DNA from: Thermodesulfobacteriota bacterium
GTDB lineage: Bacteria; Desulfobacterota_D; UBA1144; Nemesobacterales; UBA2774
NCBI GenBank assembly: GCA_035325995.1
Contig: DAOKYU010000004.1
Span: 186,001 to 250,000 of the forward strand
Length of the DNA: 64,000 nt
Reading direction: 5' to 3'
Shown one piece after another: positions 1 through 11,570 of the stretch. The position numbers and the translations under genes are program-made. The notes below the pieces were generated by a model, which was not told the origin of the DNA, made no database searches, and saw nothing but the letters and a program-made list of their open reading frames with translations. Every line of letters starts with the position of its first letter. Within the stretch, counting starts at the first letter, position 1.

Positions 1-351
1 CGTCTTTCCGTGGCTCCCGGCGACCGCAATGCCGTACCTGAGCCTCATGAGCTCCGCCAGCATCTGCGCCCTCGGGATGACGGGTATGCCCGCGCGCCTC
101 GCTTCGACGACCTCGGGGTTTCGTTCGTTCACGGCCGAGGACACGACGACTACGCCCGCCCCTTCCACGTTTTCAGGGCTGTGGCCTATGGTCACCGTCG
201 CCCCGACCTCCCTTAATCTTTTCACGGTGGCGGACTCCTTCATGTCGGAGCCCGTTATCGTATATCCCATGTTTACGAGGACTTCGGCTATTCCGCTCAT
301 GCCTATGCCGCCGATGCCCACGAAATGTAACCGCTCGATTCTTCCGTACAC
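1..351 (-). CDS. murC: UDP-N-acetylmuramate--L-alanine ligase MurC (N-terminal part)
   Basis: Cytoplasmic Mur ligase that adds L-alanine to UDP-MurNAc, the first step of the peptidoglycan stem peptide. Only the first 117 residues lie in the window. They show the N-terminal Rossmann motif GIGGIGMSGIA and end exactly at the ATP-binding P-loop GSHGKT. I read the start as GTG at 351-349, which overlaps the murG stop by one base (TAGTG), so translation is probably coupled to murG. It is the last visible gene of the dcw operon; the rest lies beyond the left edge. Confidence 0.93.
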   Translation of the reverse strand, partial: MYGRIERLHFVGIGGIGMSGIAEVLVNMGYTITGSDMKESATVKRLREVGATVTIGHSPENVEGAGVVVVSSAVNERNPEVVEARRAGIPVIPRAQMLAELMRLRYGIAVAGSHGKT

Positions 352-1421
352 TAATTCACTCCTGCCAGCATATATATCCGGTCGACTATATCCGAAGCCG
401 CGCCCGGCTTCCCGAGCGCAAGAGCCGCCCGGGACATTCTATCTAGTTTGTCTTTCTGAAGGACGTTGGTCAATGCCCCCGCGAGATTCCCGGGCTCTGC
501 CTCGCTGTCCTGCATAACGATAGCGGCGCCCGCCCTTTCGAGCGCCCGTGCATTGGCCGTCTGGTGATCGTTGGTGGCGTAGGGGTAGGGTATCAGGAGC
601 GACGGTTTCCCGAGCGCCGTGATCTCGGCGACCGTGCCCGCGCCCGAGCGCGCCACGACGAAATCGGCCTCGGCGTAGCTCCCAGCCATGTCGTCTATGA
701 ACGGCAGGACGCGCGCGGTAATGCCGTAATCTTCATACGCCTTTTTCACGATCTCGACGTCCTTCGCGCCGGCCTGGTGAATGACGGACAAATCGCTCCT
801 CCCGAGCATCGAAAGCGCCTCGGGGACGGAAACGTTCAGCCTCCGTGCGCCCTGGCTTCCGCCGAAAACGAGTATAGTAAGCCCTTCCGGCTTGTTAGCG
901 CCGGGATTTCCCGAGAGTATGTCCCTCCTTACGGGGTTGCCGGTCACTACGACCTTCCCGCGGGGGAAGAACGCAGCAGCGTCGTCGAACGTGGTGAATA
1001 CCTTTTTCACGAACTTTCCTAGAATACGGTTCGCGATTCCGGGATAGGCGTTCTGCTCGCATATCGCAGTCGGCACGCCGCGTAAAGACGCCGCGAGCAC
1101 CATCGGCCCCGAAACGTAACCGCCCACACCCAAAACGACGTCGGGCTTAAAAGACTTAAGGATCGACATCGACTCGGATACGCCGGTTATCGCCGCGAAA
1201 ACGGCCTTCACGCTCCTTGCCATTCCGCTCCCCTTCATCCCCCTCGCGGTTATGTGCTCTATCCTGTAACCCCTTTTCGAGAGAATCTCGTTTTCGAGCC
1301 CGGTCTTCGTGCCGACGAACAGCACTTCGTTGGGGCCGTCCCTCCCCAGTACCTCCTCGGCGACGGAGATCGCGGGGAATATATGCCCGCCCGTGCCGCC
1401 GCCGGCGATTATAACCTTCAT
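351..1421 (-). CDS. murG: UDP-GlcNAc:undecaprenyl-PP-MurNAc-pentapeptide GlcNAc transferase MurG
   Basis: Membrane-associated GT28 glycosyltransferase that converts lipid I to lipid II on the cytoplasmic face. The 356-residue protein is of normal family length. It shows the N-terminal glycine-rich loop GGGTGGHIFPA, a second loop GGSQGARRLN, and the donor-site region around RSGAGTVAEI followed by PYPYATNDHQ. The open frame runs much further upstream, but that extension is the antisense of ftsW coding sequence. The ATG at 1421 overlaps the ftsW stop as ATGA and is the natural start. It sits between ftsW and murC in the dcw operon. Confidence 0.96.
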   Translation of the reverse strand: MKVIIAGGGTGGHIFPAISVAEEVLGRDGPNEVLFVGTKTGLENEILSKRGYRIEHITARGMKGSGMARSVKAVFAAITGVSESMSILKSFKPDVVLGVGGYVSGPMVLAASLRGVPTAICEQNAYPGIANRILGKFVKKVFTTFDDAAAFFPRGKVVVTGNPVRRDILSGNPGANKPEGLTILVFGGSQGARRLNVSVPEALSMLGRSDLSVIHQAGAKDVEIVKKAYEDYGITARVLPFIDDMAGSYAEADFVVARSGAGTVAEITALGKPSLLIPYPYATNDHQTANARALERAGAAIVMQDSEAEPGNLAGALTNVLQKDKLDRMSRAALALGKPGAASDIVDRIYMLAGVN

Positions 1422-2533
1422 CTCGCACCCGAGCGCGAGACGTTCAATATTATTCCTATTGCCGAGAGGCACACGATGAGCGACGAGCCGCCGTAGCTGA
1501 TGAAAGGCAGCGTGAGACCCTTGGTCGGGAAGAGCCCTACGGCGACGGCCATGTTGATACCCGCCTGAATCGCTATGAGGAGAACGCAGCCGAAAACGAG
1601 ATAGCACCCGAAGAGGTCCGGGGCGCGGAGCGAAACCCGGAGGCTCCTTATGAAGAGGACCGCGAAGCCCGCTATAACGAGCGCTATGCCGATGAAGCCC
1701 AGCTCCTCGCCTATTATAGAGAATATGAAGTCCGTATGCGCCTGCGGCAGGAAGAAGAGCTTCTGCGAGCTGTCGCCGAGCCCCGTTCCGTACACCCCGC
1801 CCATGGCGAAGGCTATGAAGGACTGTATGGCCTGGTAGCCCGAGCCGAGCGGGTCCTGCCACGGGTCCATGAACGACGTAACCCTGTTCATCCTGTATCC
1901 CTTCGTTATGATCGCGATGACTAGGAATATAGCCGATATGACGCCCACCGGAACGAGGTACTTCATCTTCACGTCGCCGATGAAAAGCATGCCGAAGAGT
2001 ACTGTCAGCATTATCGTCGCGCTCCCGAAATCGGGCTCCAGGAGCACCAGCAGAACGTATACGCCGGCGATGAGGACGTGCGACGCGAAGCCGACGATGA
2101 AGTTATCGAGCTTGTCCCTTTTCTTCGTGAGCGAATGAGCCAGATAAAAGACCAGAATGTACTTCGCTACCTCGGACGGCTGGAACGTGAAGAACCCTAT
2201 GTCTATCCACCTACGCGCGCCGCCGACTTCCTTGCCTATCCCGGGGATGAGGACGATTATCAGCATGAAGAGCCCGAATAGATAGGCCGGGTAAACAAGC
2301 TTTCTAAGGAGCCTGTAATCGATACGCATAAGGACGAGCATCGAGAGAATGCCGATCGCGAGATATACGGAATGACGTATAAGGAAATAATTCGCGTTCC
2401 CGTACATCTCGAGCGAATAGACCGAGCTCGTGCTGTAAACCATGAGGACGCCCACGGCCGTAAGGAAAGCGGCCGAGAGAATAACGCCGACATCGTAACT
2501 GCCACCCTTCGCCGAATTAAATATTCCTAACAA
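1418..2533 (-). CDS. ftsW: Division-specific SEDS peptidoglycan glycosyltransferase FtsW
   Basis: Polytopic SEDS-family protein that polymerises lipid II at the septum together with FtsI. The 371 residues contain about ten hydrophobic segments. Hallmarks are the early MVYSTSS stretch, the extracellular-loop motif QAHTDFIFSIIGEELG, which carries the catalytic aspartate of SEDS proteins, and the late PFISYGGSSL motif. The chosen start overlaps the end of murD by 17 nt; a slightly later start cannot be excluded. Its stop overlaps the murG start. Confidence 0.95.
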   Translation of the reverse strand: MLGIFNSAKGGSYDVGVILSAAFLTAVGVLMVYSTSSVYSLEMYGNANYFLIRHSVYLAIGILSMLVLMRIDYRLLRKLVYPAYLFGLFMLIIVLIPGIGKEVGGARRWIDIGFFTFQPSEVAKYILVFYLAHSLTKKRDKLDNFIVGFASHVLIAGVYVLLVLLEPDFGSATIMLTVLFGMLFIGDVKMKYLVPVGVISAIFLVIAIITKGYRMNRVTSFMDPWQDPLGSGYQAIQSFIAFAMGGVYGTGLGDSSQKLFFLPQAHTDFIFSIIGEELGFIGIALVIAGFAVLFIRSLRVSLRAPDLFGCYLVFGCVLLIAIQAGINMAVAVGLFPTKGLTLPFISYGGSSLIVCLSAIGIILNVSRSGAR

Positions 2534-3839
2534 TGTCCTTATACCTCCTTCCTCTTTCTTCGTATGAGCCGAACATGTCGAAACTAGAGCATGCCGGCGA
2601 GAACAGCACCGTATCGCCCGGGGCGAGGCTCCCGAGCGCCTTGGCGACCGCGTCTTCGAGCGAATCCGCGAGGACGGTTTCGGCGTCCCCGCCGAGATCC
2701 TCCCGCATCCTGAACCTCGACTCCCCGAACAGGACCAGGAGCTTCACCTTCTCCTTTATAGAATTCCTGAGCGGCTCGTAGCTTACGCCCTTGTCCTTTC
2801 CCCCGGCGATGAGAATGATCGGCGCGGGGAGGCTTTCGAGCGCGCGCTCCGTCGCCCCCGGGCTCGTCGACTTGGAATCGTTGTAGAATTTCGCGCCCCT
2901 TATCTCTCCCAGGAGCTCGTTCCTGTGGGGCAGGGGGTCGAACCCGACGATCGCTTCTTCTATTACCCCCGCCTCCACGCCCATTATGCGCGTCGCGGCT
3001 ATTGCCGCCATGACGTTCTCGACGTTGTGATAACCCGCGAGCTTCATTCCCGTAAGGTCGTAGGTCTCGCCGTCGAATACGACTTTCATCCCGTCGTAAG
3101 ATACGGCGTTTCCGGAACCTCCGAACGGGAGCCTCTTTGACTTCATGCGATTTACATAGCGGGCGATGACCTCGTCGTCCGCCTTGTAAATGCACCAGTC
3201 GTCCGGGGTCTGGTTCGCGAATATGTTCATCTTCGACTCGGCGTATTCCTCGAACGAAGAGTGATGATCTAGGTGGTTAGGAGAGACGTTCAGCACGACT
3301 GCGACGTTCGGGCGGAATGTCTTTACGCCCTGGAGCTGAAAGCTGCTGAGCTCGAGGACGAGCACGTCGTATTCGTCCTCCTTTCCTACTATGGAGACGA
3401 GAGGCGTTCCGATATTCGCGCCGAGGAATACGCGCTTTCCGCCCCTTCCGAGTATGCCGGCTATGAGAGTAGAGGTAGTCGTCTTGCCGTTTGAGCCCGT
3501 GACGGCGATCACCGGCTTGTCCAGGAACCTCGAAGCGAGCTCGACCTCGCTCATTATCTCCACGCCCCTCTTCGCCGCCTCTTCGAGCAGCGGAATGTTA
3601 AAAGGCACGCCCGGGCTCGGTATTATGACGTCGGCCGCAAGGAACGTCCCGGCGGTGTGGCCGCCCGTTTCGAGCTCGACGCCGAGCGACCTTAGCTCTT
3701 CGGCCTTCTCGCCGAGCTTTTCAGCAGTGGCCCCCTCGCTGAGCGAGACGGCCGCCCCCCTGCCGACGAGGAACCTGGCGGTTTCCATCCCTGTTTTTCC
3801 GGCCCCTACGACGAGCACCTTCATTCCCTTAAGCTCCAT
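2517..3839 (-). CDS. murD: UDP-N-acetylmuramoyl-L-alanine--D-glutamate ligase MurD
   Basis: ATP-dependent cytoplasmic ligase that adds D-glutamate to UDP-MurNAc-L-Ala. The protein is 440 residues, normal for MurD. It has an N-terminal Rossmann-like domain (VLVVGAGKTGMETARFL), the central Mur-ligase P-loop VTGSNGKTTTSTLI, the LELSSFQL motif and a C-terminal domain with IAGGKDKG. It lies 45 nt downstream of mraY and overlaps ftsW. Confidence 0.96.
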   Translation of the reverse strand: MELKGMKVLVVGAGKTGMETARFLVGRGAAVSLSEGATAEKLGEKAEELRSLGVELETGGHTAGTFLAADVIIPSPGVPFNIPLLEEAAKRGVEIMSEVELASRFLDKPVIAVTGSNGKTTTSTLIAGILGRGGKRVFLGANIGTPLVSIVGKEDEYDVLVLELSSFQLQGVKTFRPNVAVVLNVSPNHLDHHSSFEEYAESKMNIFANQTPDDWCIYKADDEVIARYVNRMKSKRLPFGGSGNAVSYDGMKVVFDGETYDLTGMKLAGYHNVENVMAAIAATRIMGVEAGVIEEAIVGFDPLPHRNELLGEIRGAKFYNDSKSTSPGATERALESLPAPIILIAGGKDKGVSYEPLRNSIKEKVKLLVLFGESRFRMREDLGGDAETVLADSLEDAVAKALGSLAPGDTVLFSPACSSFDMFGSYEERGRRYKDIVRNI

Positions 3840-3884
3840 CAGGTTTCATTCACCGTGCCTTTACACATCTATGCCATTCCTTCC

Positions 3885-4994
3885 TTATCTCAGCTTCAAA
3901 GTCGACAGCGCGAACAGGGCGAGGACGAGGCATATTATCCAGAAGCGTATCACGACCTTCGACTCCGACCATCCGCTTAGCTCGAAGTGATGATGAAGAG
4001 GGGCCATCCTGAAGATCCTCTTCCGTGTGAGCTTGAATGACCCGACCTGAAGTATGACGGACATCGCCTCCGCGGCGAATAAACCGCCTACTATGATAAG
4101 GAGTATTTCCTGCTTGATCGTGAGCGCTACAGCGCCTATGGCCGCGCCGAGCGCAAGAGAGCCGACGTCGCCCATGAAGACCTGCGCCGGGTGCGAGTTA
4201 TACCAGAGAAACCCGAGACACGCCCCGCCGACTGCCGCCAGAAAAACCGCGAGCTCGCCGGCTTCGGGGATGTAGGGTATCTGAAGATACTTCGAGAATT
4301 CCGCGTTACCTGCCAGGTATGCGAATACGATATAAGTCCCGGCCGCGACGATTATGGCCCCTATCGCGAGGCCGTCGAGCCCGTCCGTCAGGTTAACGCC
4401 GTTCGACGCACCGACGACGGCGAGCACTGCGAACGGGAGATAAAGCCATCCGAGGTTTATGACGGCCTTTTTAAAAAACGGCAGCATTACCGACGTGAAT
4501 GGATAATCGGCCACCTTGTCCGCGCTGAGCGACATCTTGAACCCGTCTATGTCGGCCATGAGAACGAGGACGAAGAGGAAGGCGAAAAATATCTGGAGGA
4601 TGAATTTCTCCCTCGCCCTCATACCCTTTTTCCTCGTGAATTTGAGCCAGTCGTCCAAAAACCCTATGAGTGCGTAGCTAAGCGTAAAAAGAATCACCGC
4701 CCAGACGACCTCGCTCGTGACGTTGGTCCAGAGGAGGGCCGAAAACATGATTGCCACGACTATAAAAGCCCCGCCCATGGTCGGCGTCCCGGCCTTGGAT
4801 TTGTGCGTTTCGGGGCCGTCGTCCCTTATATTTTCGCCGAACTGCCTTCTGGTCAGAAACCCGATGAAAACACCGCCGAGGACGAGACTTATCAGAAATG
4901 CCGTCACCCCGGCTCCGAACGAACGGAAGGTGATGTATCTGAATACATTGAACAGTATAGAATCGTCGTTCAGCAGATAAAGAAGGTAAAACAT
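3885..4994 (-). CDS. mraY: Phospho-N-acetylmuramoyl-pentapeptide transferase MraY
   Basis: Integral membrane enzyme that transfers phospho-MurNAc-pentapeptide to undecaprenyl phosphate to make lipid I. The 369 residues carry about ten membrane segments. Family motifs visible are FLDDWLKF (aspartate-rich cytoplasmic loop), NGVNLTDGLDGLAIG, MGDVGSLALG, and the histidine motif PLHHHFELSG near the C-terminus. It starts 4 nt after the murF stop, consistent with translational coupling. Confidence 0.96.
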   Translation of the reverse strand: MFYLLYLLNDDSILFNVFRYITFRSFGAGVTAFLISLVLGGVFIGFLTRRQFGENIRDDGPETHKSKAGTPTMGGAFIVVAIMFSALLWTNVTSEVVWAVILFTLSYALIGFLDDWLKFTRKKGMRAREKFILQIFFAFLFVLVLMADIDGFKMSLSADKVADYPFTSVMLPFFKKAVINLGWLYLPFAVLAVVGASNGVNLTDGLDGLAIGAIIVAAGTYIVFAYLAGNAEFSKYLQIPYIPEAGELAVFLAAVGGACLGFLWYNSHPAQVFMGDVGSLALGAAIGAVALTIKQEILLIIVGGLFAAEAMSVILQVGSFKLTRKRIFRMAPLHHHFELSGWSESKVVIRFWIICLVLALFALSTLKLR

Positions 4995-4998
4995 TCCC

Positions 4999-6363
4999 TC
5001 AGGCTCCTTCCATGAGCAGCTTTGTAACTTCTTCCATGCGCATTCCCCGTGACCCCTTTACGAGCACCAGGTCCCCCCCGCGTGCGGCTTCGGCCACCGC
5101 CCGGGCGGCGTCGGCGTGAGTCTTCACGTGAACGCCCTTTCCAGCCCCTTCTACGACGTCGCCGCCGAAACTCCCGTAAGCGACAAGGACGTCTACGCCC
5201 GCTTCGGATATGTATTCGCCGAGCGCCCTGTGCTCAGGCCCGCTCGCTTCGCCGAGCTCCAGCATGTCGCCGATTACGGCTATCGACCTGCCCCCGGCGG
5301 CAAGGGTGACAAGCTCGTTAACGGCGCTCCTCATAGAATCGGGGTTGGCGTTGTACGTGTCGTTGATTATTCCGAATCCGGCCGGGCTCCTCAGGACCTC
5401 CAGCCTCATCTTCCCGGGCCTGAATCCTTCGAGGCCGGCCTTTATCTCGTCCGGCCCGCATCCGAGCGAATACCCGATGCCGGCCGCACAGAGGGCGTTC
5501 ATCACGTTATGGAGGCCTATCCCGTTTATGCGAACGGGCATGTCCTTACCCATAAGGCTCATTACGAACCTTATGCCGGCTGTTCCCTCCTGCGTTATAT
5601 CCTTCGCACGAAGGGACGCCTTTTCGTTCTTTATGCCGTACGTAAGCTTCCCGGAGTTTGTTTTAGACGCTATCTCCTCGACGCGCGGGTCATCGAGATT
5701 TACGACGAACACGTTATCCGGGCCGAACCGCTCCACGAGCTCGCCCTTGGCCCTTGCCACGCCGTCGAGTCCCCCGAGCTTTTCGAGGTGGGCCCTTCCG
5801 ATGTTGGTAATAGTCCCGACGTCCGGGCGGGAAATTTCAGCAAGTCTTCTTATCTCGCCGAAGTCGTTCATTCCGAGCTCGACCACCGCCCTTTCGCAGC
5901 CGCCGTCGAGTTCGAGGAGCGTAAGGGGAAGCCCTATGAGGTTATTAAAATTGCCCGTGTTCTTATGCGTATTGAATCTGAGCGAAACGATCGCCGCCGA
6001 CATTTCCTTCGTCGTCGTTTTGCCGTTCGAGCCCGTAATTGCAGCGAGCTTTAAAGCCGGGAAGCTCATCCTCCAGGCGGAGGCGAGGTCGCCGAGTGCC
6101 GTCAGCGTAGACGGGACGAGTACGACCGGCTTTCCGGAGCCCATTAAATCCGGGGCGTCTTCGACGACAGCCCCTGCCGCCCCTTTTTGAAAAGCCTCGT
6201 CTACGAATTTGTGTCCGTCGAAATTATCGCCCCTTAAGGCAAAGAATATCTCGCCGGGGCGCACCTTCCTCGAATCGGTCGAGACGCCGCGGAATTCCCC
6301 CGCTCCGTCTCCCGAAACAAGTCTGCCTCTGGTAGAATCGAGTACAAAGCTAAGCTCGAACAT
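4999..6363 (-). CDS. murF: UDP-N-acetylmuramoyl-tripeptide--D-alanyl-D-alanine ligase MurF
   Basis: Adds D-Ala-D-Ala to the UDP-MurNAc-tripeptide, the last cytoplasmic step of precursor synthesis. The 454-residue protein has the three-domain Mur ligase layout. An N-terminal substrate domain (STDSRKVRPGEIFFALRG) is followed by the ATP-binding loop ITGSNGKTTTKEM and a C-terminal domain containing NDTYNANPDSMR and VIGDMLELG. It lies 16 nt downstream of murE in the dcw operon. Confidence 0.96.
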   Translation of the reverse strand: MFELSFVLDSTRGRLVSGDGAGEFRGVSTDSRKVRPGEIFFALRGDNFDGHKFVDEAFQKGAAGAVVEDAPDLMGSGKPVVLVPSTLTALGDLASAWRMSFPALKLAAITGSNGKTTTKEMSAAIVSLRFNTHKNTGNFNNLIGLPLTLLELDGGCERAVVELGMNDFGEIRRLAEISRPDVGTITNIGRAHLEKLGGLDGVARAKGELVERFGPDNVFVVNLDDPRVEEIASKTNSGKLTYGIKNEKASLRAKDITQEGTAGIRFVMSLMGKDMPVRINGIGLHNVMNALCAAGIGYSLGCGPDEIKAGLEGFRPGKMRLEVLRSPAGFGIINDTYNANPDSMRSAVNELVTLAAGGRSIAVIGDMLELGEASGPEHRALGEYISEAGVDVLVAYGSFGGDVVEGAGKGVHVKTHADAARAVAEAARGGDLVLVKGSRGMRMEEVTKLLMEGA

Positions 6364-6379
6364 CCTCCCACCGGAAATG

Positions 6380-7869
<1,490 letters not shown>

Positions 7870-7873
<4 letters not shown>

Positions 7874-9795
7874 ATGTTCTGCTTGAACTCTACGGAGCAG
7901 ACCATGCCGTCCTTTATCGTATCCCCGGGCGGAGGGGTCTGGCCCGTCACGAAGCCGCTTCCGTTCACCCGGACCTTCACCCCCTGCTCCTCGGACCATT
8001 TCAGTATATCCCGTACGCTCTTGCCGCTTAGGTCGGGCATTATTTTCGCCCCCGCTACGTTCGTGCTCGGCGAGATGCCCAGGTGAAAGAGAACCTTTTC
8101 CGCGATCTCCTTGAATATCGGGGCTGCGACCGAGCCGCCGTGAGTGAGCTTCTTCGGCGCTTCGACCACTACCACCATCGTCAGCTTCGGGTCGTCCGAA
8201 GGGACAAATCCGATAAACGATGCAATGTACCTGTCTGAATAATACCCGCCGTTAACGGGGTCGGGTATCTGGGCCGTGCCGGTCTTCCCGGCGACTTTAT
8301 ACCCGGGGATTGCCGCCCTTTTCCCGGTTCCTTCCTCGACCACCCTTTCCATTATGCGGGTAACCGTGGCCGCAGTGTCGTAGGAGAGAACCCTGCTCAC
8401 GACCTCGGGCTCGTTTTCCCTTATGACGGTGCCGTCCGGTCCCGTAATTTTCTTTACGAGGTGAGGCTTCATGAGATACCCGCCGTTCGCTATGGCGGAC
8501 AACGCAGAGGCCAATTGAAGCGCGGTTACGGATACGCCCTGGCCGAAGGATATGGTCGCGAGCTCTATCTTGCCCCAGTGCTTCGGGCTGTAGAGGAGCC
8601 CTCCGGATTCACCCGGAAGGTCTATGCCCGTCTTGTCTCCAAAGCCGAATTTCTTGAGATAGCTGTAGTAAGTGTCCTTTCCGAGAAGCTCTCCTATTTT
8701 CGATGCCCCGATGTTGCTCGACACCCTTATAACGTCGGCGAGCGTCAGCGTGCCGTAAGACTTTACGTCCTTAATGGTTCTACCGCCTATCTTGCGCCGT
8801 CCGTTCTCGCAGAAGAACGTCGTCTCGGGCGTGGCCTTTCCTTCCTGGAGCGCTGCCGACGCTAAAAACACCTTCATCGTCGAGCCCGGCTCGTACGTGT
8901 ACCATATCGGCAGGTTTCTCCTGTTTTCGAGCGGGTATTTCCTGTAGTCGTTGGGATCGAGGAACGGATAGGACGCCATGGCCAGCACCTCGCCCGTTTC
9001 GGGATTAAGCACGATAGCCATGCCCTTCTCGCCGTTCATCCGCTCGATGCCTTCCTTGAGCTCCCTTTCCACTATGTGCTGTATCTGGGCGTCTATCGTA
9101 AGCACGATTTCGTGCCCGGATATGTTTTCATCACCGAAATCCTCTACTATATCGGGATTGTTTATTATCTTCCTTCCGTAAGCGTCCTTCTTGAGCGTGA
9201 TCTTCCCCGGCTTTCCTATGAGGAGGTCGTCGTAACGGTATTCGATTCCCTCGATTCCTGTGGAGTCTATGTTGGTGAACCCGAGGACCTGCCCCATGAG
9301 GTGCCCGTTCGGATAAACCCTCTTTGGCTCTTCAATAAAACCCACGCCTTCGAGCTTCATGGATTCGAGCTCGGTTGAGACTTCGGGCTCGACAAGCCTC
9401 TTGAGCCAAACGAACGACGCCTTCGACGACAGCTTGCTCATGGTCGTCTTTTCGGCCATGTCTAGCTTGGACGACAGTGTCTTCGAAAGCTCGGCCGGCT
9501 CCTTTACGGCGTAGGGGTTCGCGAAAACGGATTTCACCTCGACGTTGACGGCGAGGTCTTTATTATTCCTGTCGAGAATCTTGCCCCTCCTGGGAAGGAG
9601 CGTCGAGCTTCCCTGGTGCTGCTTTCTGGCGAGCTGGAATGCACGGTCCCTGTCGAGTATCTGGAGGTCGAGCGCCTTGACCGCGACCATCGCGAAGAGA
9701 ACAAGGACAAATCCGCCGAGAATGGAAACTTTCCACTTCGGCCTTTCGAGGTCCTTTCCCAGCGAAATTCTTTTGGAGGTTCTCTTCGGCCTCAT
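7870..9795 (-). CDS. ftsI: Septal peptidoglycan transpeptidase FtsI/PBP3 with C-terminal PASTA domain
   Basis: Class B penicillin-binding protein that cross-links septal peptidoglycan with FtsW. The 641 residues comprise a short basic cytoplasmic tail, one transmembrane helix at about 22-45, a dimerisation domain, and the transpeptidase domain with STMK at 305-308, SSN at 359-361 and KTGT from 504. A PASTA domain follows at about 583-641 (MPDLSGKSVRDIL and later TPPPGDTI). The PASTA tail is absent from the E. coli enzyme but seen in many other phyla. Start and stop each overlap the neighbouring gene by 4 nt. Confidence 0.95.
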
Positions 9796-10151
9796 TCTTT
9801 CCCGCTCACGACAGTTTTATCATCCACTACCACGTTGCTTTCGTTGATGTATATAGTGTCTTCCTGAGTCGGATATTTGAAGCCGAGGCTGAGCGCCATT
9901 GTTTCGAGCTTATCGGGAGACTTGGCCATCATGAGCTCGGACTCGAGGATCCTCTTTTCGCGGCGCAGGTCGTTCGCGGCCCTGTTATTGCGGGATATGT
10001 CGTAGCCGATGCGGAGCCCTTCTACCTTGAACCTCACGTAGAACAGGGCGAGCGCCACGATCACCAGGATAATTATGATGTGCCATGTAGATACCGCCGG
10101 CTTATCCGACTTGACCTTTTCTCTCGAAGAAAGCGCTTTTGCGTGACCCAT
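9792..10151 (-). CDS. ftsL: Cell division protein FtsL
   Basis: Small bitopic divisome protein, 119 residues. A cytoplasmic tail of about 22 residues is followed by one membrane helix (IIIILVIVALALFYV) and a periplasmic coiled-coil segment rich in charged residues (NDLRREKRILESELMMAK). Sequence conservation in FtsL is low, so the assignment rests on topology and position between rsmH and ftsI. It overlaps ftsI by ATGA and starts 2 nt after the rsmH stop. Confidence 0.85.
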   Translation of the reverse strand: MGHAKALSSREKVKSDKPAVSTWHIIIILVIVALALFYVRFKVEGLRIGYDISRNNRAANDLRREKRILESELMMAKSPDKLETMALSLGFKYPTQEDTIYINESNVVVDDKTVVSGKE

Positions 10152-10153
10152 GA

Positions 10154-11113
10154 TTATATCTTCTCTCCCACCCTCATCTTGGCGCTTCGCGCCCTGGGGT
10201 TAGCTAGTATTTCCTCTTCGCCGGCCGTTACAGGCGAGCGGGTAAGTATCTCGATCACCTTCTTCTTCCCGCATCCGCACACCGGGAGCCCGGGCGGACA
10301 AACACACGGGGACGAGAGCCCCTGAAAAAAATTCTTTACTATCCTGTCCTCTAGCGAATGGAAGGATATGACAACCAGCCTTCCGCCCGATTTAAGCGCG
10401 TTTACGGCCTTTTCCAGAAATTCCTTTATATTCTCGAGCTCGTTGTTTACGGCTATCCTGAGGGCCTGGAAGGTCCTCGTCGCAGGATGGGTTCTCGGCG
10501 GATGGAACTTCGCGGGGATCGCATGCGATACGAGCTCGGTGAGCTCGGCAGAAGTCTTTATGGGGCTCGTCTTTCTTCTCTCGACGATTCTCTTCGCTAT
10601 CTTGGGGGCCCACTTCTCTTCACCGTACATCCTGAGCACCCTCGATATCTCGTCCGCACCCATTTCGTTCACGAGGTCGTAGGCGGTGAACCTTAGCCTC
10701 GGGTCCATTCTCATGTCGAGCGGCTCGTCCCTCATGAAGCTAAAGCCCCTCTCGCTCGCATCGAGCTGATAGGACGACATGCCGAGGTCCGCCACGATAC
10801 CGTCCACTTCCTTTATTTCGAGGCTTTCGAGCACCTTGTCTATGTCGGAAAAATTACTGTTCCTGTAAATCACGTGACCGTTGTACTTAAGTAGCGCTTC
10901 GCGGGCAAGTGACATCGCTTCCTCGTCTACGTCGAGCCCAATCACGAGCGATTTGCAGCCCGTACTTTCGAGTATGGACCTCGTGTGCCCGCCGAGCCCG
11001 AGCGTGGCGTCTACGTATATTCCCTCGGGGCGCGTTACGAGGTATTTCGTAACCTCGTCGGCCATCACGGGGACGTGAACGGGCCCCTCGATCTCCATGG
11101 CAACACTTTCCAT
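10154..11113 (-). CDS. rsmH: 16S rRNA (cytosine-1402-N4)-methyltransferase RsmH (MraW)
   Basis: SAM-dependent methyltransferase acting on C1402 of 16S rRNA. I place the start at the ATG at 11113, 4 nt after the mraZ stop, preceded by AAGGA at suitable spacing; this gives 319 residues, close to the E. coli protein. The longer open frame would invade mraZ. Motifs include HVPVMADEV near the N-terminus, the SAM loop YVDATLGLGGHTRSIL, DLGMSSYQLD and the C-terminal VISFHSLEDRIVKNFF. Second gene of the dcw operon. Confidence 0.95.
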   Translation of the reverse strand: MESVAMEIEGPVHVPVMADEVTKYLVTRPEGIYVDATLGLGGHTRSILESTGCKSLVIGLDVDEEAMSLAREALLKYNGHVIYRNSNFSDIDKVLESLEIKEVDGIVADLGMSSYQLDASERGFSFMRDEPLDMRMDPRLRFTAYDLVNEMGADEISRVLRMYGEEKWAPKIAKRIVERRKTSPIKTSAELTELVSHAIPAKFHPPRTHPATRTFQALRIAVNNELENIKEFLEKAVNALKSGGRLVVISFHSLEDRIVKNFFQGLSSPCVCPPGLPVCGCGKKKVIEILTRSPVTAGEEEILANPRARSAKMRVGEKI

Positions 11114-11117
11114 ATCG

Positions 11118-11564
11118 CTATAGTCCTTGTCCCGCAAGTATGTCCCTGCTCTTTTTGAATTCGTCATATGCACGCGCCTGCTCCTCTTCCTCCCACACCT
11201 CTCGTGCCCATATCTCTATACGGGTCAGCATACCGATCATGATCAGTTCCTTGTCTATACGAGCGTGGTTTCTGAGCGATTGTGGAATCAGGACCCGACC
11301 CTGACCGTCGAGCGGGCAGTCGACGGCCCCGCCCATGAGGTATCGCAGAAAGGAGATTACCTCCTGCTTGAACTGCGGGAGCTCGGAGACCTTTCGCTCG
11401 ATCTCGTTCCATTCCCTGAGCGGATAAGCGACCAGGCATTTGTCGAAGTTGGTGATCACGAACGTCTCGTCACCGTACTTCTCGCGGCATATTTCACGGA
11501 ACTTGGCGGGAATACTGACTCGTCCCTTATCCGTCATTGTGTGCTCGTATCGGCCTCGAAACAT
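11118..11564 (-). CDS. mraZ: MraZ transcriptional regulator
   Basis: SpoVT/AbrB-like DNA-binding protein that in E. coli autorepresses the dcw operon. The 148 residues contain two swapped-hairpin repeats, one beginning YEHTMTDKGRVSIPAKFRE and one around CPLDGQGRVLIPQSLR. It is the first gene of the dcw cluster. Directly upstream lies a 10-bp-periodic array matching the known arrangement of MraZ boxes, so autoregulation is likely here. No clear Shine-Dalgarno sequence precedes the ATG. Confidence 0.95.
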   Translation of the reverse strand: MFRGRYEHTMTDKGRVSIPAKFREICREKYGDETFVITNFDKCLVAYPLREWNEIERKVSELPQFKQEVISFLRYLMGGAVDCPLDGQGRVLIPQSLRNHARIDKELIMIGMLTRIEIWAREVWEEEEQARAYDEFKKSRDILAGQGL

Positions 11565-11570
11565 ATCATA